This document shows, piece by piece, positions 6,117 through 7,228 of a stretch of DNA of 7,228 bases. Below the pieces are notes generated by a model that did no database searches, was not told the DNA's origin, and saw only the letters and a program-made list of their open reading frames with translations. The translations under genes were made by a program, and so were the position numbers. This stretch comes from Methanobacterium sp. (GTDB taxonomy: Archaea > Methanobacteriota > Methanobacteria > Methanobacteriales > Methanobacteriaceae). The stretch is from assembly GCA_009712615.1 (NCBI GenBank), contig WASR01000289.1, positions 1 to 7,228 on the forward strand, written 5' to 3'. Numbering within the stretch: the first letter of the stretch is position 1; each line of letters begins with the position of its first letter.

Positions 6117-6221
6117 ATGGTGTACCCTGAAAATTCGACACAAAAATCTGTGGATGAATCATTCATGACTGGCACAAATATAAATTTCTCATACATACTG
6201 TATAAACTGAACTTAGCTTAA
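6117..6221 (+). CDS. Possible small protein of 34 aa, unrecognised
   Basis: This frame starts with ATG GTG and translates as MVYPENSTQKSVDESFMTGT (1-20) followed by a short, more hydrophobic tail NINFSYILYKLNLA, ending in TAA. It has no recognised motif and no convincing membrane segment. What favours it is the signal layout: TAGGAGATTTTTA precedes the ATG, so GGAGAT lies 6 nt away, and a TATA-like element lies at the right distance further upstream. It would be the only plus-strand gene in the window, and a run of six T at 6268-6273 could terminate it. Against it are its size, the AT-rich surroundings and competing minus-strand frames over the same bases. It may also be a remnant of a longer gene. 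Confidence 0.25.
   Translation: MVYPENSTQKSVDESFMTGTNINFSYILYKLNLA
6175..6186 (-). promoter_or_regulatory. TATA-like element on the minus strand
   Basis: The minus strand reads GAGAAATTTATATTTGTG. AAATTTATATTT is close to the methanogen TATA consensus with an A-rich upstream element. Transcription would start near 6156. No good gene follows: only a 44-codon frame (6162-6028) starting close to the predicted start site, with no recognisable family. It could drive a small RNA, an upstream start for the operon, or nothing. Confidence 0.3.
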
Positions 6222-6506
6222 AATTATCCGCACTTCACGACACATTAAAACCACAAATTCCATCCAATTTTTTGACAAATTTCCACTATATAATATATGA
6301 AATGTATGAAACTAGGATCTAAATTGTGATCCAGTTTTCAAAAAAATGTCTGTATAATAATATATGGTGTCCAGTGTGATGCATGAATATGTCAAGATAC
6401 CATACTGACCTATCCAAATGAATTGATCGTGGCTTGAAGTTAGGGTATCAAGGATCTATCGATAAAATTATCGCAAAACTTTAATTTAATCCTATCTCAA
6501 TGAATG

Positions 6507-6521
6507 AAAAAAATAAAAAAA
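6507..6521 (-). terminator. Oligo-T terminator after the nitroreductase
   Basis: On the minus strand, about 30 nt after the nitroreductase stop, the sequence is seven T, one A, seven T. Archaeal RNA polymerase terminates on such U-rich runs without needing a hairpin. This separates the nitroreductase unit from the SPOUT-ribosomal operon downstream. Confidence 0.65.
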
Positions 6522-6550
6522 GTAGGGAAATATGGTATCTAATTCCTATT

Positions 6551-7153
6551 TTAGAAGTAGATGTCTTCCTTTGAAAATCTCATCTTAGGCATCTGCTGAT
6601 CTGCAGGGTAACCCAATGGTACGATCATGGTAGGTACTAGTCCATCTGGAATATCTAATATTTTAGCATACGAAACAGGATCAAATCCCTGCATTGGACA
6701 TGAATCTACTCCCACAGATTTTGCAGCAAACAATGCTGTGGTTACTGCTATGAAAACATTGTGTTGGGCCTCAGATAGTGCTGCAGCTTCTTCATTGAAC
6801 ATTCCAATGAAGGTGTTTATCACAGCTTCAAACTGTTCTATGTTTTCTTTTGGAACTCCCATCTCCTTCATGGATGCAACTACCTTCTTAGCATTGCCCA
6901 TCATATCTGGATTTGCACAGAACACCAGAAGATGTGAACAGCTGCTTATCTGTGGCTGATCCATGGATGCCGATGATAGTTTATCCAAGGTTTCCTGGTC
7001 TGAAACCACCTTGATCTTCCATGGCTGAACATTCAATGCTGAAGGTGAAAATCTGATCATCTCCAGTATCTTGTCTAAAGTTTCTTCATCGATCTTGTTT
7101 CCATCAAACTTCTTGGTTGCATATCTTGCCATGAGTAAATCATTAAATTCCAT
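6551..7153 (-). CDS. NfsB-like FMN-dependent nitroreductase family protein
   Basis: This is a predicted cytoplasmic flavoprotein that uses NAD(P)H or another donor to reduce nitro compounds, quinones or similar acceptors. The natural substrate is unknown. The product is 200 aa, slightly shorter than E. coli NfsB (217 aa). The FMN-binding features are visible: RYATKKFDG near the N terminus (10-18), FSPSALNVQPWKIKVVSD (35-52), and GVDSCPMQGFDP (148-159), which parallels GLDAVPIEGFD of NfsB. VPLGYPADQQMPKMRFS (178-194) carries the C-terminal basic residue near the flavin phosphate. The ATG at 7153 is preferred over the Met at residue 8 because a GGGGTGG element lies about 8 nt before it. It is followed by an oligo-T terminator, so it is probably monocistronic and not functionally tied to the ribosomal genes. 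Confidence 0.9.
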   Translation of the reverse strand: MEFNDLLMARYATKKFDGNKIDEETLDKILEMIRFSPSALNVQPWKIKVVSDQETLDKLSSASMDQPQISSCSHLLVFCANPDMMGNAKKVVASMKEMGVPKENIEQFEAVINTFIGMFNEEAAALSEAQHNVFIAVTTALFAAKSVGVDSCPMQGFDPVSYAKILDIPDGLVPTMIVPLGYPADQQMPKMRFSKEDIYF

Positions 7154-7207
7154 AATTGTCCCACCCCTAGATTTTTTTTTGTTCGTCCATCAATTTCCGC
7201 AAATGAT

Positions 7208-7221
7208 CTAAAAATTTCTAG
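7208..7221. promoter_or_regulatory. Imperfect palindrome upstream of the nitroreductase
   Basis: CTAAAAATTTCTAG is a palindrome except for one mismatched pair. It lies about 55 bp before the nitroreductase start, where a promoter or operator would be expected. On the minus strand the same bases include AATTTTTAG, which is at best a poor TATA element. It may be an operator or simply AT-rich chance; the window ends just beyond it. Confidence 0.22.
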
Positions 7222-7228
7222 TTAAAAA

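Larger units (their letters stand above)
5888..6550. other. AT-rich intergenic region, about 660 bp, without a confident gene
   Basis: The region between the methyltransferase and the nitroreductase has no long reading frame on either strand and is visibly richer in A and T than its neighbours. Its right end holds the nitroreductase terminator and its left end the operon TATA box. In between are TATA-like elements around 6061-6070 (plus), 6175-6186 (minus), 6286-6298 and 6351-6366. There is a short frame at 6117-6221 and a few weak hairpins, for example GGATC/GATCC at 6315-6332 and CGATA/TATCG at 6460-6473. I see no tRNA, rRNA, CRISPR or insertion-sequence signature. It may be decayed sequence, or it may hold small transcripts. 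Confidence 0.6.

Noticed and set aside
6028..6162. Minus-strand frame of 44 codons behind the TATA-like element
   Set aside because: It is AT-driven, with no ribosome-binding site and no recognised family, and it overlaps the better-supported plus-strand frame. It could be leaderless, so it stays only as a remark.
6396..6449. GATACC/GGTATC inverted repeat as a structured RNA
   Set aside because: The stem is 6 bp with a 42-nt loop that shows no further consistent pairing.
6627..6959. Plus-strand frame of 110 codons opposite the nitroreductase
   Set aside because: The minus strand here encodes conserved flavin-binding motifs. The plus frame shows no family features and no ribosome-binding site.

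Overview
The window reads as the start of the archaeal S10/spc-type ribosomal protein cluster from a methanogen, most likely a Methanobacterium-like member of the Methanobacteriales. Three points support this. The proteins are the archaeal forms (for example an uL3 of 337 aa and an uL22 of 153 aa). The order uL3-uL4-uL23-uL2-uS19-uL22-uS3-uL29 is the archaeal one, without uS10 at the head. Directly upstream of uL3 sits a SPOUT-family protein like Methanothermobacter MT0001, which occupies the same position. The genus is an inference from remembered protein flavour and gene order, not from a search.

All confident genes are on the minus strand, so the window reads from right to left. At 6551-7153 is an NfsB-like FMN nitroreductase, followed by an oligo-T terminator. 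Then comes an AT-rich stretch of about 660 bp with no confident gene. It holds several TATA-like elements and one small plus-strand reading frame with promoter-like and ribosome-binding signals. At 5887 the SPOUT methyltransferase gene starts, about 31 bp from a good TATA box. The spacer between it and uL3 (4896-5062) carries degenerate tandem copies of the methyltransferase's own 3' end and a short palindrome. From 4895 down to position 1 the eight ribosomal protein genes follow with gaps of roughly 5-50 nt, usually each with a Shine-Dalgarno site. uL29 is cut by the left edge.

The ribosomal proteins supply the exit-tunnel and peptidyl-transferase surroundings of the 50S subunit (uL3, uL4, uL23, uL2, uL22, uL29) and the head of the 30S subunit (uS19, uS3). 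The SPOUT protein probably methylates an RNA, perhaps rRNA, and its position fits co-expression with the ribosome. The nitroreductase appears to be a separate unit.

Three irregularities deserve attention. An in-frame TAA splits the acidic C-terminal tail of uS3, leaving 52 further open codons behind it. uS19 starts with TTG. The uL3 leader is built from decayed copies of the neighbouring gene's end. I see no strong evidence for a wholly new system here.
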